A stretch of DNA of 35,429 nt. It comes from a virus. Below, piece by piece: positions 20,529 to 29,198 of the stretch. The notes beneath the pieces were generated by a model, which saw nothing but the letters and a program-made list of their open reading frames with translations, was not told the origin of the DNA and did not search any database. The stretch's first letter is position 1. Every line of letters starts with the position of its first letter. A program made the translations under genes and the position numbers. The stretch spans positions 1-35,429 of IMG/VR virus record IMGVR_UViG_3300046542_000200; one strand, 5' to 3'.

Positions 20529-20775
20529 TCAGTACACCAGAAACCAATCCTCGCTTAAAACCCCCCTATATTCAAGCCCTACAGGTCATACCGTGGAAAT
20601 TTTCAAAGCCTCCACGGTAGCCTCCCGCCGAAAACCTCCCCGTACCAAAAACCCATTAAAACCGGCATTTCCAGCGCATCAAGCGTATCACCGAGTACCA
20701 CCGCAAACCTTCCCAGCGGCGCCAAGTTAGTACATCATCCAGTACATTGAAAAACGACCAGCGCGAGGATGTACT
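20519..20775. other. Intergenic region with AGTACA boxes and inverted repeat, candidate attP
   Basis: The 248 bases between the AlpA-type gene and the integrase hold no gene. AGTACA occurs at 20519, 20531, 20729 and 20741, and inverted at 20770-20775. Between these groups lies an exact 9-bp inverted repeat, TACCGTGGA (20589-20597) and TCCACGGTA (20611-20619). Flanking arm boxes around a central core is the expected layout of an attachment site. No tRNA fragment is visible. Confidence 0.5.
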
Positions 20776-20776
20776 A

Positions 20777-21985
20777 GTGGCACTCACGGACACCGCAGCC
20801 AAGCAGGCAAAGCCAAAGGACAAGGCGTACACCATCCCTGACGCACTGGGCCTGTCACTCTATGTGGCGGCCAGCGGGGTCAAGAGCTGGCACTTTCGGT
20901 TCACCTGGCTCAGCAAGCAAGTGCGGATCTCATTCGGGACTTACCCTGAAACGGGCCTTAAGGAGGCGCGCGCACGCAGAGACGAGGCGCGAGAGGACGT
21001 GGCGAACGGAGTAGATCCGCGCCACTCGAGGCGGGAGAAGAAGGCCGAGATGATCGAGGCCGGGGGCCGCACCTTCCGTCGTGTCTATGACGAATGGCTG
21101 GCTTTCAGGAAGGGAAGCATATCGCCGGGCACCTACCGGGTGATCAGCAACGCCATGGAGCTGGATGTGCTACCAGTCTTTGGCGACCGGCAGATTGACA
21201 GCCTCAAGCGGGCCGACGTCATTGGCTTGATCCGGCGCGTGGAGAAGCGCGGATCGGTAGGCACGGCCGTGAAGGTGCGCCAGCGCATGGGCCAGGTGTT
21301 CAGCTATGCCATTGCCACTGGACTGATCGAGGCGAACCCCACCGCCGAGATGCACGCCGTCACCGAGAAGATGGGCCAGCACAAGCCACACCCGTTCCTG
21401 CCATTTGACCAGATGCCGACCACCATGGCGGCGATCCGGGATTGTGCGGCGGGCCACCAACTGAAGACGGCGCTGATGCTGATGATCTACACCGCCTCGC
21501 GCCCGGGCGAAGTGCGGCATGCTGAATGGTCGGAGATCGACCTGGACGCCGCGACCTGGACGACCCCCGCCGCCAAGATGAAGATGCGCAGGGACCATTC
21601 GGTGCCGCTGTCGCTCCAGGCCGTGGAGCTGTTGAAAAGCATGCTGCCGATCACCGGCGGCCAGCGTTACGTGTTCAGGAATCGCAACATCATGACGGCG
21701 CCGATCGGGACCAACTACGCGAACAACGTCATGGATTCGTGCGGGCTCACTGGTAAACAGTCACCCCACGGCTTCCGGCACCTGTTCTCCACCGAGATGA
21801 ACGGCCGCGGGTACAACCGCGATTGGATCGAGCGGCAGTTGGCCCATGCCGATAGCAGCGTCATCCGCGATGTGTACAACCATGCCGCGTACCTGGAGCA
21901 GCGCCGGGGGATGATGCAGGAGTGGGCCGATCTGGTGAGCCCGCCGTCAAAATCTCATGATCCTGCCAATCCAGATGCAATATGA
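20777..21985 (+). CDS. int: Tyrosine integrase, P4-type
   Basis: GTG 20777 follows GAGG at eight bases and gives 402 residues beginning MALTDTAAKQAKPKDKAY, the standard N-terminus of DUF4102-containing integrases. An upstream TTG in frame is less likely. The catalytic set is complete: Arg242 (TASRPGEVR), His331 and Arg334 (HGFRH), His357 (LAHAD) and Tyr367 (DVYNHA). It integrates the phage by site-specific recombination. It is the end of the left operon, as in lambda, and the AlpA-type gene precedes it. AGTACA boxes overlap its start region, so it may control its own expression. Confidence 0.93.
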   Translation: MALTDTAAKQAKPKDKAYTIPDALGLSLYVAASGVKSWHFRFTWLSKQVRISFGTYPETGLKEARARRDEAREDVANGVDPRHSRREKKAEMIEAGGRTFRRVYDEWLAFRKGSISPGTYRVISNAMELDVLPVFGDRQIDSLKRADVIGLIRRVEKRGSVGTAVKVRQRMGQVFSYAIATGLIEANPTAEMHAVTEKMGQHKPHPFLPFDQMPTTMAAIRDCAAGHQLKTALMLMIYTASRPGEVRHAEWSEIDLDAATWTTPAAKMKMRRDHSVPLSLQAVELLKSMLPITGGQRYVFRNRNIMTAPIGTNYANNVMDSCGLTGKQSPHGFRHLFSTEMNGRGYNRDWIERQLAHADSSVIRDVYNHAAYLEQRRGMMQEWADLVSPPSKSHDPANPDAI

Positions 21986-22020
21986 TTGTGGATCGTAAAA
22001 TCAGTCCCCAAGGGCACCCT

Positions 22021-22248
22021 ATGATTCAAGTGGCCAAGCGTTTCGTTAGATACTTCAAAAAATTAACCAGCAAGGCCGATCTTGAGGACCTGTATCGCGA
22101 CGAATTCGAAAGCGCAGCACTTGCCTCTGGCGACTTCAAAGGCGTTCGCTTCACCCGTGCCGCGGACGGCAAATATGTGGATGCTCGACTTGAGTCAGAA
22201 TGGAAAACCTGGGTAAGCCAGAAAATTCAGGTTGATTCGGCTATTTGA
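22021..22248 (+). CDS. Small phage protein after the integrase, 75 aa
   Basis: ATG 22021 has AAGGG upstream. An alternative ATG at 21982 overlaps the integrase stop and adds 13 residues. The product is basic at the start (AKRFVRYFKKLTSKADL), then acidic helical, ending in a C-terminal WKTWVSQKIQVD. No family is recognised. Its end overlaps the end of the Rz gene on the other strand by eight bases. Confidence 0.6.
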   Translation: MIQVAKRFVRYFKKLTSKADLEDLYRDEFESAALASGDFKGVRFTRAADGKYVDARLESEWKTWVSQKIQVDSAI

Positions 22249-22765
22249 GGCTGGATCCATCGGCCGGCCGGCATAAGTTGATCACATATGACTGCAGCGC
22301 CTTCAGGGCTGCTTGGTCGGCGATGATTCCGGCTCGAACGTCGAGAACAGTCCGTCCAGAAGCTGCAGAGAGTTCGACGGTGCCTGCATTGCCCAGGCTG
22401 GTGGCGCTGGCGGTACCGGACACGTCCCCGCCACTGGCACTACAACTTCCCGCGATGCGCAGCCGGCGAGCACCAGCAGCGACAGCAGAACGCAACTTGT
22501 CATTTTCAGCGAGCGCATCGGTCTTTTCCTTCTGGGCTTTCTGGTCGAGGGTGGCGAGCGCTTGCTCGGCGGCCTGCTGCTTTTGCAGCGCCTGACGCGC
22601 CTGGGCGGCGCCAGCATTGGCGATCGTGGCAAGATCTGCCTGATGGTTGGCCTCGCTGGTGGCAAGGATTGCCGTGTAGCTGTTGGCCTGCCACATCCAG
22701 GCGCCGACGGCACCGATCAGCAGCGCAGCTATATAAGGAAGGAATCGTAGGATGATGGCATTCAT
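22241..22765 (-). CDS. Rz: Rz-like inner-membrane spanin
   Basis: The 174-residue protein has one N-terminal membrane helix (about 6-25). A long periplasmic coiled region follows (30-100), with QARQALQKQQAAEQALATLD. This is the Rz i-spanin design: it spans the periplasm and joins an outer-membrane Rz1 lipoprotein to fuse the membranes at the end of lysis. It starts directly after the endolysin stop. A second reading frame for Rz1 lies within it. Confidence 0.87.
   Translation of the reverse strand: MNAIILRFLPYIAALLIGAVGAWMWQANSYTAILATSEANHQADLATIANAGAAQARQALQKQQAAEQALATLDQKAQKEKTDALAENDKLRSAVAAGARRLRIAGSCSASGGDVSGTASATSLGNAGTVELSAASGRTVLDVRAGIIADQAALKALQSYVINLCRPADGSSLK
22303..22503 (-). CDS. 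Rz1: Rz1-like outer-membrane spanin lipoprotein, embedded in Rz
   Basis: In another frame inside Rz, ATG 22503 opens a 66-residue protein with a signal MTSCVLLSLLVLAGC whose LAGC lipobox puts lipid on Cys15. A proline-rich segment (CPVPPAPPAW) follows. A proline-rich lipoprotein nested in Rz is the Rz1 signature. An ATG at 22518 is an alternative start. The ribosome site is weak, as is common for nested Rz1. Confidence 0.82.
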   Translation of the reverse strand: MTSCVLLSLLVLAGCASREVVVPVAGTCPVPPAPPAWAMQAPSNSLQLLDGLFSTFEPESSPTKQP

Positions 22766-23314
22766 CTAAAGCACCTTCAGTGCTGAGGCATAGAAGGCTT
22801 GGCGCTCGGCCAGGCCATTGGTCCCGCCGTTGATGCGCCGAGTGATGCCAACGAAATCGCCAGCATCCGCCAGCGCGCTCAGGTTCCGCGAATTCCAGAA
22901 CCACGCCGCCGACTTGCACGCCCATTCGGCCTGCTCGAGCAACTCAGGTGTACGTAACAGCCGGTCATCGCCGAATAGCGCCTTGCTGCACGCCAGATAG
23001 TTGTCGTGCCCGGTGATCTGGACCAAGCCACGCCCGCGGTACTTCTGCCCGTCACCGTCAGCTTCGGGCGTGTTGCCCAGACGCTTGGCCAATGGACCAG
23101 TGTCGTATTTGCTCAGGTACTGGTCACCGCCGAGCTCGCGCACATACCGGAACTGGCCTGACTCATGCCCGACCTGGGCAATGAACGCCGCCATGCGCAG
23201 CCGAGTGTTGATCTGGTACCGTTCCATGGCCAGGTTCAGCGCAGATGCAAAAACGCCGGCTTGCTTGCCGGCGTTCGGGAGAATCTGCAGCAACTGCTGC
23301 GCGGTGATTGGCAT
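22766..23314 (-). CDS. Glycoside hydrolase family 19 endolysin
   Basis: This 182-residue protein matches the chitinase-like GH19 endolysins that cut peptidoglycan glycan strands. The catalytic region has AQVGHESGQF with Glu51 (46-55), and the family hallmark YRGRGLVQITG at 92-102. A WACKSAAWFWNSRNL segment lies at about 130-144. There is no signal peptide, so it needs a holin, presumably that at 1730-2035. It lies immediately before Rz in the lysis cassette. Confidence 0.92.
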   Translation of the reverse strand: MPITAQQLLQILPNAGKQAGVFASALNLAMERYQINTRLRMAAFIAQVGHESGQFRYVRELGGDQYLSKYDTGPLAKRLGNTPEADGDGQKYRGRGLVQITGHDNYLACSKALFGDDRLLRTPELLEQAEWACKSAAWFWNSRNLSALADAGDFVGITRRINGGTNGLAERQAFYASALKVL

Positions 23315-23315
23315 G

Positions 23316-23897
23316 TTAGATCGCCTTGTACGGGTTGATTTTGGTGGTCATGCCCAGCGGCTCGCTGTCGGTGCCGGCGTCATCTGGCTGCACCTTGAAC
23401 CCCATGCGGACCACAAAGGCCCGGGTAGAGCTCCACTGGTGAACCAGGTAGAAGCCGTACCATGATTTCCCGCCGTTCTCGGTCTTGACGAACTGCCAGC
23501 CGGCATTGCCAGGCCTGTCGCGAACGAAGAAGTCGCCCTTGTAGGTGATCGTGCTGCCCTTTACCGGGGCCTGCCAGAACTTGACGAAACGCATGTTGTT
23601 GACCGGATTGCGGATAGCGGCCCACCACCACATTGCCAAGAACGAATCGACCGGCCAGCCGAACGGAGTGTTGGCCGCCCACCAGCCGCGCTTGTCGCCG
23701 AGCAAGCCGTCATAGTCGTTGCCAAACAGCCATGCCCAGCGCGGTAGGTTGACGATTGGGCGACCGTCGCTACCACTGACCCCAGCAACCCGAAACGGGA
23801 TCGCCAGGGCGACCACGAACAGACCAAGCACATCAAGGATCAGGTTTGTGACCAGCAGAAAGGACCACTGGCCGAGCGCCTTGCAGATGTCGAGCAT
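23316..23897 (-). CDS. DUF7338-like phage membrane protein
   Basis: The 193-residue protein begins with a hydrophobic helix (about 12-34, SFLLVTNLILDVLGLFVVAL), then an aromatic-rich region (RWAWLFGNDYDGLLGDKRGW). A second part is beta-rich with TYKGDFFVRDRP and a KSWYGFYLVHQW motif. It resembles the DUF7338 phage family, found beside lysis genes. It may act in lysis or in the virion; no function is established. Confidence 0.75.
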   Translation of the reverse strand: MLDICKALGQWSFLLVTNLILDVLGLFVVALAIPFRVAGVSGSDGRPIVNLPRWAWLFGNDYDGLLGDKRGWWAANTPFGWPVDSFLAMWWWAAIRNPVNNMRFVKFWQAPVKGSTITYKGDFFVRDRPGNAGWQFVKTENGGKSWYGFYLVHQWSSTRAFVVRMGFKVQPDDAGTDSEPLGMTTKINPYKAI

Positions 23898-23910
23898 GGG
23901 TTTCTCCAGA

Positions 23911-23938
23911 CAATAAAAAGCCCGCTCGGTGGCGGGCC
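23911..23938 (-). terminator. Terminator before the DUF7338-like gene
   Basis: On the minus strand GCCCGC and GCGGGC (23937-23932 and 23925-23920) flank a six-base loop, followed by TTTTTATT. It lies directly before the ribosome site of the next gene, so it probably sets the ratio between fibre and lysis genes. Confidence 0.8.
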
Positions 23939-23954
23939 GTGTGTGATGTGGCAG

Positions 23955-24401
23955 TTATGCGGCGTCGGGGCTCGCGGCCGAAACAGTAAGGTCCATGCCA
24001 TTGGCCGGCTGCAGCGGCCAGGCAACAGTCACGGGCCAGCCCGCCTGTGTGGTGACCCGGCCAAGGAGAATGGCGTAAGTCTTCCACTGCTTCAGCTGCA
24101 AAACTCGCGATGGGAGCTCCGCCTCTTCTTCTGGGGTTGCCAGCTCCAGCTCGATCGCATCATTCAGCGTGCCAATGCGATTGGTGATGGCGGCCTTCTG
24201 CTGTTCGGCCAAATGTTTTAGGCCCTGCAGAATTGCGCTATTGATTGCCAGGTAATCCGGTGGCGGATTGAGCCACGCCAGATAGCGTGGGTCAGTGTCC
24301 TCAATTTCGCCCTGGTTTGGCGTTGTTTCGGGCTGCGGGCAGCCATATACGCCAATGATCTTGGTTTCAGTGCTGTCTTCAAACTGGACGTAGACAATCA
24401 T
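23955..24401 (-). CDS. Tail fibre assembly chaperone
   Basis: The 148-residue protein has the tail fibre assembly pattern: an N-terminal strand domain (IIGVYGCPQPETTPN), TDPRYLAWLNPP, and a helical region AITNRIGTLNDAIELELATP. The LKQWKTYAILLGRV motif near 95-115 and a WP ending follow. Such proteins help fold and trimerise the fibre. It overlaps the fibre gene as ATGA. Confidence 0.85.
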   Translation of the reverse strand: MIVYVQFEDSTETKIIGVYGCPQPETTPNQGEIEDTDPRYLAWLNPPPDYLAINSAILQGLKHLAEQQKAAITNRIGTLNDAIELELATPEEEAELPSRVLQLKQWKTYAILLGRVTTQAGWPVTVAWPLQPANGMDLTVSAASPDAA

Positions 24402-25570
24402 ATCCTGTACCCACCGACGTAGATTTTGAAGTTAGGACCAGCGCCCGACGTACTCGCAGCGGCGTTGATGATTTGGGGCGTAGTTACGGGTACGCCGTAA
24501 TAGCTGCCGATAATGTCGCCACCAGCAGGTACCGGCATCCCGAGACCCTGGGCGCCGTTGCTGTTAACACCAGAAATCGAGATATTCAGGTTGGATGCAG
24601 TGGATGAAATGAGCTCCAACTCGCCCGATATTTCTTTTGCATTTGGTGGGATTGCAGACGAAATGGACAATGGCGCGTTTGCCCTGTTGGCAACTATGTT
24701 GAGCACGGTAACCAGCTGAATTTTTACAAACCTGTCGAGCACATCGAGTATAGGAAACTGGCTGCTGGCATTCGTAGGCACAACAGTCAAAAGAGCCGAC
24801 GCAGTGTATCCGGCTGGATACGGGGCAGCGTTGTATACGGGCGGCATTACCGCCAAAGTGGCATTTGTCGCGAGTATGCTGGAGGCACCAGTGAGCGGGT
24901 TGAAAATTGCATACAGTGCAACGTACCCACTGACCGGTGCAGCGCCAGCGTCCATGCCGCCTGCGCCAGTTGTCGCCAGGTTGATGACCTTGCTGTATGA
25001 CGTCAGTCGGTACGTCTGGCCGCCTAAAGCGGTGCCTACGACCACCTCGTCGGCAGTAAATGTCGCACTGGCAGAGGCCGCAGCAACACTCATCTTGGCG
25101 TTTGCTGTAGCGCTGATAGGGGCGGCCGCGTTGGCCTGGACGTATGACTCGATACACCAGACGCTACCGTTGCTCACCAGTCGGATTTGCTCAGCAGCAC
25201 CGATCGTGATTGTGTTGGACGCGGCACTGCCGTAAATATTCGCAATGGTTTCCGATGCGTTTCCCTTGATGGTGGTAGCGCCATAGGCGGCGAAAGTCAT
25301 CGTCGAGCCGGATGGAGAGCTGGCCACTGGCGGCAGGGTCTGGGTAGTACCGGCCACCGAGACGACAACACAATACCCGAGGTTGGCAGACGTCCAAGTC
25401 GTGTTGACGCTTGCAAATACCAGCGACGCCCGCGTCAAATCACGGAGCAGCGCGATGTAAGATGCGTAGACACGCAGATAGTCATCAATGGTCGATGGAG
25501 ATTCCGAACCGGCCGGACTGTTACTGCCGGCCGTTTGCGAAAGGTCATTGATCGAAGAAGGAAGCGGCAT
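24398..25570 (-). CDS. Tail fibre protein
   Basis: The 390-residue protein starts MPLPSSINDLSQTAGSNSPA, a podoviral fibre N-terminus that attaches to the virion. Residues 28-45 are a short coil (DDYLRVYASYIALLRD). The rest is Ala/Ser/Thr-rich beta sequence ending in NFKIYVGGYRI, a tip typical of host-binding fibres. It should recognise the receptor. The chaperone follows directly. A terminator lies just upstream, so its level may be set apart from the ejection proteins. Confidence 0.87.
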   Translation of the reverse strand: MPLPSSINDLSQTAGSNSPAGSESPSTIDDYLRVYASYIALLRDLTRASLVFASVNTTWTSANLGYCVVVSVAGTTQTLPPVASSPSGSTMTFAAYGATTIKGNASETIANIYGSAASNTITIGAAEQIRLVSNGSVWCIESYVQANAAAPISATANAKMSVAAASASATFTADEVVVGTALGGQTYRLTSYSKVINLATTGAGGMDAGAAPVSGYVALYAIFNPLTGASSILATNATLAVMPPVYNAAPYPAGYTASALLTVVPTNASSQFPILDVLDRFVKIQLVTVLNIVANRANAPLSISSAIPPNAKEISGELELISSTASNLNISISGVNSNGAQGLGMPVPAGGDIIGSYYGVPVTTPQIINAAASTSGAGPNFKIYVGGYRI

Positions 25571-25582
25571 GGTTTTTCATCC

Positions 25583-25613
25583 CAATAAAAAACCCCGCAT
25601 TTGGCGGGGTTTA
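25583..25613 (-). terminator. Terminator upstream of the tail fibre gene
   Basis: CCCCGC (25593-25598) pairs with GCGGGG (25604-25609), extended by AA/TT, over a five-base loop. On the minus strand TTTTTTATT follows; on the plus strand TTTATTT follows. It is strongest on the minus strand but may act in both directions. Confidence 0.8.
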
Positions 25614-25646
25614 TTTGAGTGAGGGCATCAAGCCCCGGAGGTCTAA

Positions 25647-25811
25647 GTGATTGACGAGCATTTATTGAAGGTGCTTCAGATGTCCGCCGTGTTCGCTGGC
25701 GTCCAGTTCCTTGTAAAGCTGGAAGACTGGCTGACCTTCCTTGCGAAAAAGTACCTTCCAAAGGGCAGCAGGATCAGAAAAATGGTCCTCATCAATCCTG
25801 ACGAGGACTAG
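25647..25811 (+). CDS. Isolated plus-strand small protein in the late region, 54 aa
   Basis: GTG 25647 follows a perfect GGAGGT at a four-base distance, and the frame ends at TAG 25811, one base short of the end of the convergent ejection gene. The product has a hydrophobic helix (VLQMSAVFAGVQFLVKLEDW) and a basic end segment (KYLPKGSRIRKMVLINPD). It fits the whole gap between two minus-strand genes. No promoter is obvious. It may be a moron expressed in the lysogen. Confidence 0.55.
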   Translation: MIDEHLLKVLQMSAVFAGVQFLVKLEDWLTFLAKKYLPKGSRIRKMVLINPDED

Positions 25812-25812
25812 C

Positions 25813-27981
25813 TCACTGCTGCTGGGTCAGGCCCAGCAATCCCGGTGCCATGAGCATTGGCAGCATGCTTGGTTGCGGCTTTTTCGGGATGACCATGTTC
25901 AGCGGTGGATTGAGTGCCGTTCCGACATCAGCCATTTGCTTGGCTTTGCTCGCGGCGGTGACCGTCATATTTAGCAGCCCATTGACGCCAGGTATATTTG
26001 GCATCGCCTGGATGAAGCGCAATGCATTCGACGCAGTGGTCGAACCGGCCGGCTTCATGGGAGGATTCATGATGCTGCCACCAGCCCGCAAAATTCGCTG
26101 ATAGTCAGCCCATCCATCATTTCCGAATAGCGCCTTGCCTTTCTCAGGACCGATCTTGTCCAGCGCCTTGCGCATACCGTTGATGGTGAAGGAGCCGCCA
26201 GTTTCACCTTGGAGCGTTGCAGAGTCGCGAATGTAGGCCCGGGCCGCGTCCTGCAAGGAGCTCATGATTGGCACACCACGTTCACGCTCAAGCTGGGATA
26301 GGCCTTTGAGTTGGTCTACCTTCATTTTCCCGACGATGTCGGGCAGATCTTCTGGCGCATAGTTGCCCTTGAGGATCTTCTCGACCAGCGGGCTAGCCTC
26401 CTGAAACCTGAACCGATCAGCTGCGGCAGCGCGTGCCGATCGGAATGCCTCGGCAATACCTGGAACTGCCTGATCACCCGCCTGATCTGCGCCTCCAGTG
26501 GCAGGCCCTATCCCGCCTTGGAAAGGCACTATGCCGCCCTGCGTTCCGGCTGGTGCGCCAATCTGCGCTGCGGTGAACGGCTGGCCAGACGTGCCGGGGC
26601 TTCGCATGCCTGGAGTGGCGCTGAATGCAGCCGACTCGCCGCCATCTATCGCGTTGATCAGGTGCTTTTTCACGATCCCGAGCGCCACAGCTTCAGCCCT
26701 GTCGCTGGTGCTGTAAATGCGGCCATTCAGGGCCTGGAGGCGCTGCATGGCTGTACCCATGTCAAACGGTTCCTTGCCTTCGGTTGCCTTCTGGAACCAC
26801 GACAAGGTGTCAGCAGGCAGTTTTGATCCAAGCATCTGTTGATCAAGCTCTACCGAAGCATCATTGACGAACTTGTGAGGGTCGAGCGGGATATCCCGGC
26901 CTGCGGTGTTACGTGCGGCCTGATACAGGTTGTCCGCCTTGGACTTCAAGCCAGCGTCATAGTCACTCACGGACTTTTGCAGAACCTGACCGCGCTCATA
27001 GTCCGTCGCATCACCGGCACCTTTGCGAACGCCTTGCAGCAGCGATCGATTGGCGTCAACGAAGCGTTTCTGCATCTGATCATCAACGGTATTAAGGGTG
27101 TTCTCAGTCCACCATTGCTTCGGATCACGGCTCAGCCATCCGCGAGTTGGTTTGATGCCAAGGGCGTTGAAGTCGGCCATGCGCCCGAGCTGGGTAGCAT
27201 CAAGGTTGTCCACGTCTTCCATCGACTTCTTGCCGAGATTGACCACTTGGTCCTTCACGGCCTTTGGCAACGAGCCAAAGTCGATCCCTTTCTGCGCGAG
27301 CTTGGCCGTGACCTCCATCTCGACCGGGGCCGCCGGCGTCAGTGCCGACTTCACGCCGCTCGCGACGTTGCCCACGCCTCGACCGACTGCCAACCCTGCC
27401 GCGCCGCCAAGCCCCCCAACGATCGAGTTCTGCACGCGATCAATCAGCGACCCAGGCTGCGACAGCGCGCCAAATGCCGCGCCTGCGCCAGCGGCTTGTC
27501 GGTAGGTAGCAGGATTGATTACCGCATTGCCTGCTGCCTGGATGAGCTTACCTCCAGCTTCAAGGCCCGGAATAATAGACCGCGCAGCACCTGCTGACTG
27601 CAGCGCAGCACCACCAGCTTGGAGACCGCGGCCGCCCAAATACGCCAAGCCGGCCTGCCCTGCAATGTTGCCGCCAATACCCGCAGGATCGGACATCAAG
27701 TCATTATCTGCTCCCGGGGCGCGCTGCCAGCCGCGAGGCCATAGCACGCCGCCAAGTCCTACGCCTTCCATCAGGTCAGCCACAGCCTTGCCGGCGCCGA
27801 GCGTGCCCTTTTCAAGCCAGCCGCGACCTTTAAGCCTATCTGGCGGTGCTGATGCTACAGGTTGCTCAGGTGGATTCATTGCGGTAGGCGCGGCGGCTTG
27901 CTGATGTGGCTCATCCCAGACAATGCCGGACGGATCAACCGGCTGGTCGTCCCATTGAATTCCGGACGGATCAATTGCCAT
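25813..27981 (-). CDS. Large internal virion / DNA ejection protein
   Basis: ATG 27981 with GGGAG upstream gives 722 residues. The N-terminus has two copies of a DPSGI-WD motif (residues about 4-20), seen in ejected podoviral proteins. Ala/Gly-rich hydrophobic stretches (about 95-215) follow. A long helical body has WFQKATEGKEPFDMGTAMQR, and the end is LLNMTVTAASKAK. It is probably carried in the capsid and ejected with DNA to form a conduit. Position between smaller ejection proteins and the fibre supports this. No enzymatic motif is visible. Confidence 0.75.
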   Translation of the reverse strand: MAIDPSGIQWDDQPVDPSGIVWDEPHQQAAAPTAMNPPEQPVASAPPDRLKGRGWLEKGTLGAGKAVADLMEGVGLGGVLWPRGWQRAPGADNDLMSDPAGIGGNIAGQAGLAYLGGRGLQAGGAALQSAGAARSIIPGLEAGGKLIQAAGNAVINPATYRQAAGAGAAFGALSQPGSLIDRVQNSIVGGLGGAAGLAVGRGVGNVASGVKSALTPAAPVEMEVTAKLAQKGIDFGSLPKAVKDQVVNLGKKSMEDVDNLDATQLGRMADFNALGIKPTRGWLSRDPKQWWTENTLNTVDDQMQKRFVDANRSLLQGVRKGAGDATDYERGQVLQKSVSDYDAGLKSKADNLYQAARNTAGRDIPLDPHKFVNDASVELDQQMLGSKLPADTLSWFQKATEGKEPFDMGTAMQRLQALNGRIYSTSDRAEAVALGIVKKHLINAIDGGESAAFSATPGMRSPGTSGQPFTAAQIGAPAGTQGGIVPFQGGIGPATGGADQAGDQAVPGIAEAFRSARAAAADRFRFQEASPLVEKILKGNYAPEDLPDIVGKMKVDQLKGLSQLERERGVPIMSSLQDAARAYIRDSATLQGETGGSFTINGMRKALDKIGPEKGKALFGNDGWADYQRILRAGGSIMNPPMKPAGSTTASNALRFIQAMPNIPGVNGLLNMTVTAASKAKQMADVGTALNPPLNMVIPKKPQPSMLPMLMAPGLLGLTQQQ

Positions 27982-29197
27982 ATTCAATGCTCCCGTCCGA
28001 ATACTGGATCACTTTACGGCCGCTAGCATCCTTGCCGGTTCGCACAATGGCTCGGCTTGCGGCGGCTGGTTGTTGTTGCGGCGGCTGTTGCGGAGCGGCT
28101 TGCTGTGGCTGCCCGGCGTATCTCCCAACAATTTCCTGGAGTGCATCCAATGCTGCCGAGCGCTCTTCGGCCGGAATGGACGGATCACCGATCTTGCCCA
28201 CCATCAGCTTGTAGTTCTCGACATCGCGATCCGACTGCGGACCCTCCATGCGCGGCATCATCATAAGCATGTTGCCGCCTATGGCGCCCAGTTTGGCGGC
28301 TGATTGCGCGCTTGGTGTTGTGCGCCCAAAGAATCGATTTGCGTCGTCGCGCATAGCTCCGATGCCGCTCGCGGTCGCATTGGGAAGAATGGCTCGAGCC
28401 TGGTCGATTAAAGGACCAAGTTTCTGCATATTCTTTTGGTTCTTCACGGCTGCTTCAGCAACAGGACCGCTTTGCACTGTCTCTCCACCAACGATTTGCG
28501 CTGGCCGAGCCTGACCTGTCCCTTTATCGATCAGATAGCTCTGTCCATCGGCGCCCTGCACAATCTGTACTCGAGCGGCCTCTTTGTTGATGTTGTTGGT
28601 TTCGTTCAAAATACTGTTCTGCTGACGCTGGTTGGCAATGCTTGCCCAGCCGCGGGCATTTGCCGCATTCTCGCCCGGTGACATGCTCATGGCAAAGCTC
28701 TGCCCAGCCTTCGGAATGGCGAACTGCTTGGCGCCGCCTGTGTCGACCAGTTGAGGTGCGACGTAGGAGTTGATTGCCTGACCAACCGGGCGGCCGTACT
28801 CGTCGTACTGCATGGTTTGCTTGCCGCCGTCGGCGCTTGGCACTTCAACGGTGCGTGCCACCTTAGCCATTGAGGCATTTGGGAGCTGCGAGAGCACCAT
28901 CATGTCCTTCGCAGGAAGGCCCAGAGCAGCGCCGCGCTTGAAGTCGAATGTCGTATTGCCTTTACTATCAGTGGCATACAGGCTTGGAAGCTGCTCCATT
29001 TGCTCCTTTTTCATTTGGAACGCCTGGTTCTTGAGCGCGTTTGAGCTTGCGGCAGAGTAACCGGCGATGCCTGACAGCCCAGCCGCGCCCAGCGTGTTGA
29101 CCGGCCCGCTACGACCAGCAGTCGCAGCCGCACCGAACGCCGCCGCCAGCAGGCCCTGGCCTTCCGGGGTTTTCACGAAATCGAGAAGTCCGTCCAT
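27971..29197 (-). CDS. Internal virion protein, 408 aa
   Basis: The protein starts with a hydrophobic Ala/Gly segment (LLAAAFGAAATAGR, about 16-29; then GAAGLSGIAGYSAAS). A helical, Gln-rich body and a Pro/Gln-rich linker near residue 365 (QQAAPQQPPQQQPAA) follow, and it ends with SRAIVRTGKDASGRKVIQYS. Composition and location between two other late proteins mark it as a probable ejection or core protein. No family signature is recognised. It overlaps the next gene by 11 bases. Confidence 0.7.
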   Translation of the reverse strand: MDGLLDFVKTPEGQGLLAAAFGAAATAGRSGPVNTLGAAGLSGIAGYSAASSNALKNQAFQMKKEQMEQLPSLYATDSKGNTTFDFKRGAALGLPAKDMMVLSQLPNASMAKVARTVEVPSADGGKQTMQYDEYGRPVGQAINSYVAPQLVDTGGAKQFAIPKAGQSFAMSMSPGENAANARGWASIANQRQQNSILNETNNINKEAARVQIVQGADGQSYLIDKGTGQARPAQIVGGETVQSGPVAEAAVKNQKNMQKLGPLIDQARAILPNATASGIGAMRDDANRFFGRTTPSAQSAAKLGAIGGNMLMMMPRMEGPQSDRDVENYKLMVGKIGDPSIPAEERSAALDALQEIVGRYAGQPQQAAPQQPPQQQPAAASRAIVRTGKDASGRKVIQYSDGSIEYGN

Positions 29198-29198
29198 T

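Noticed and set aside
26839-27597. Plus-strand open frame of 252 codons
   Set aside because: It is antisense within the ejection protein gene, a by-product of GC-rich codon use.
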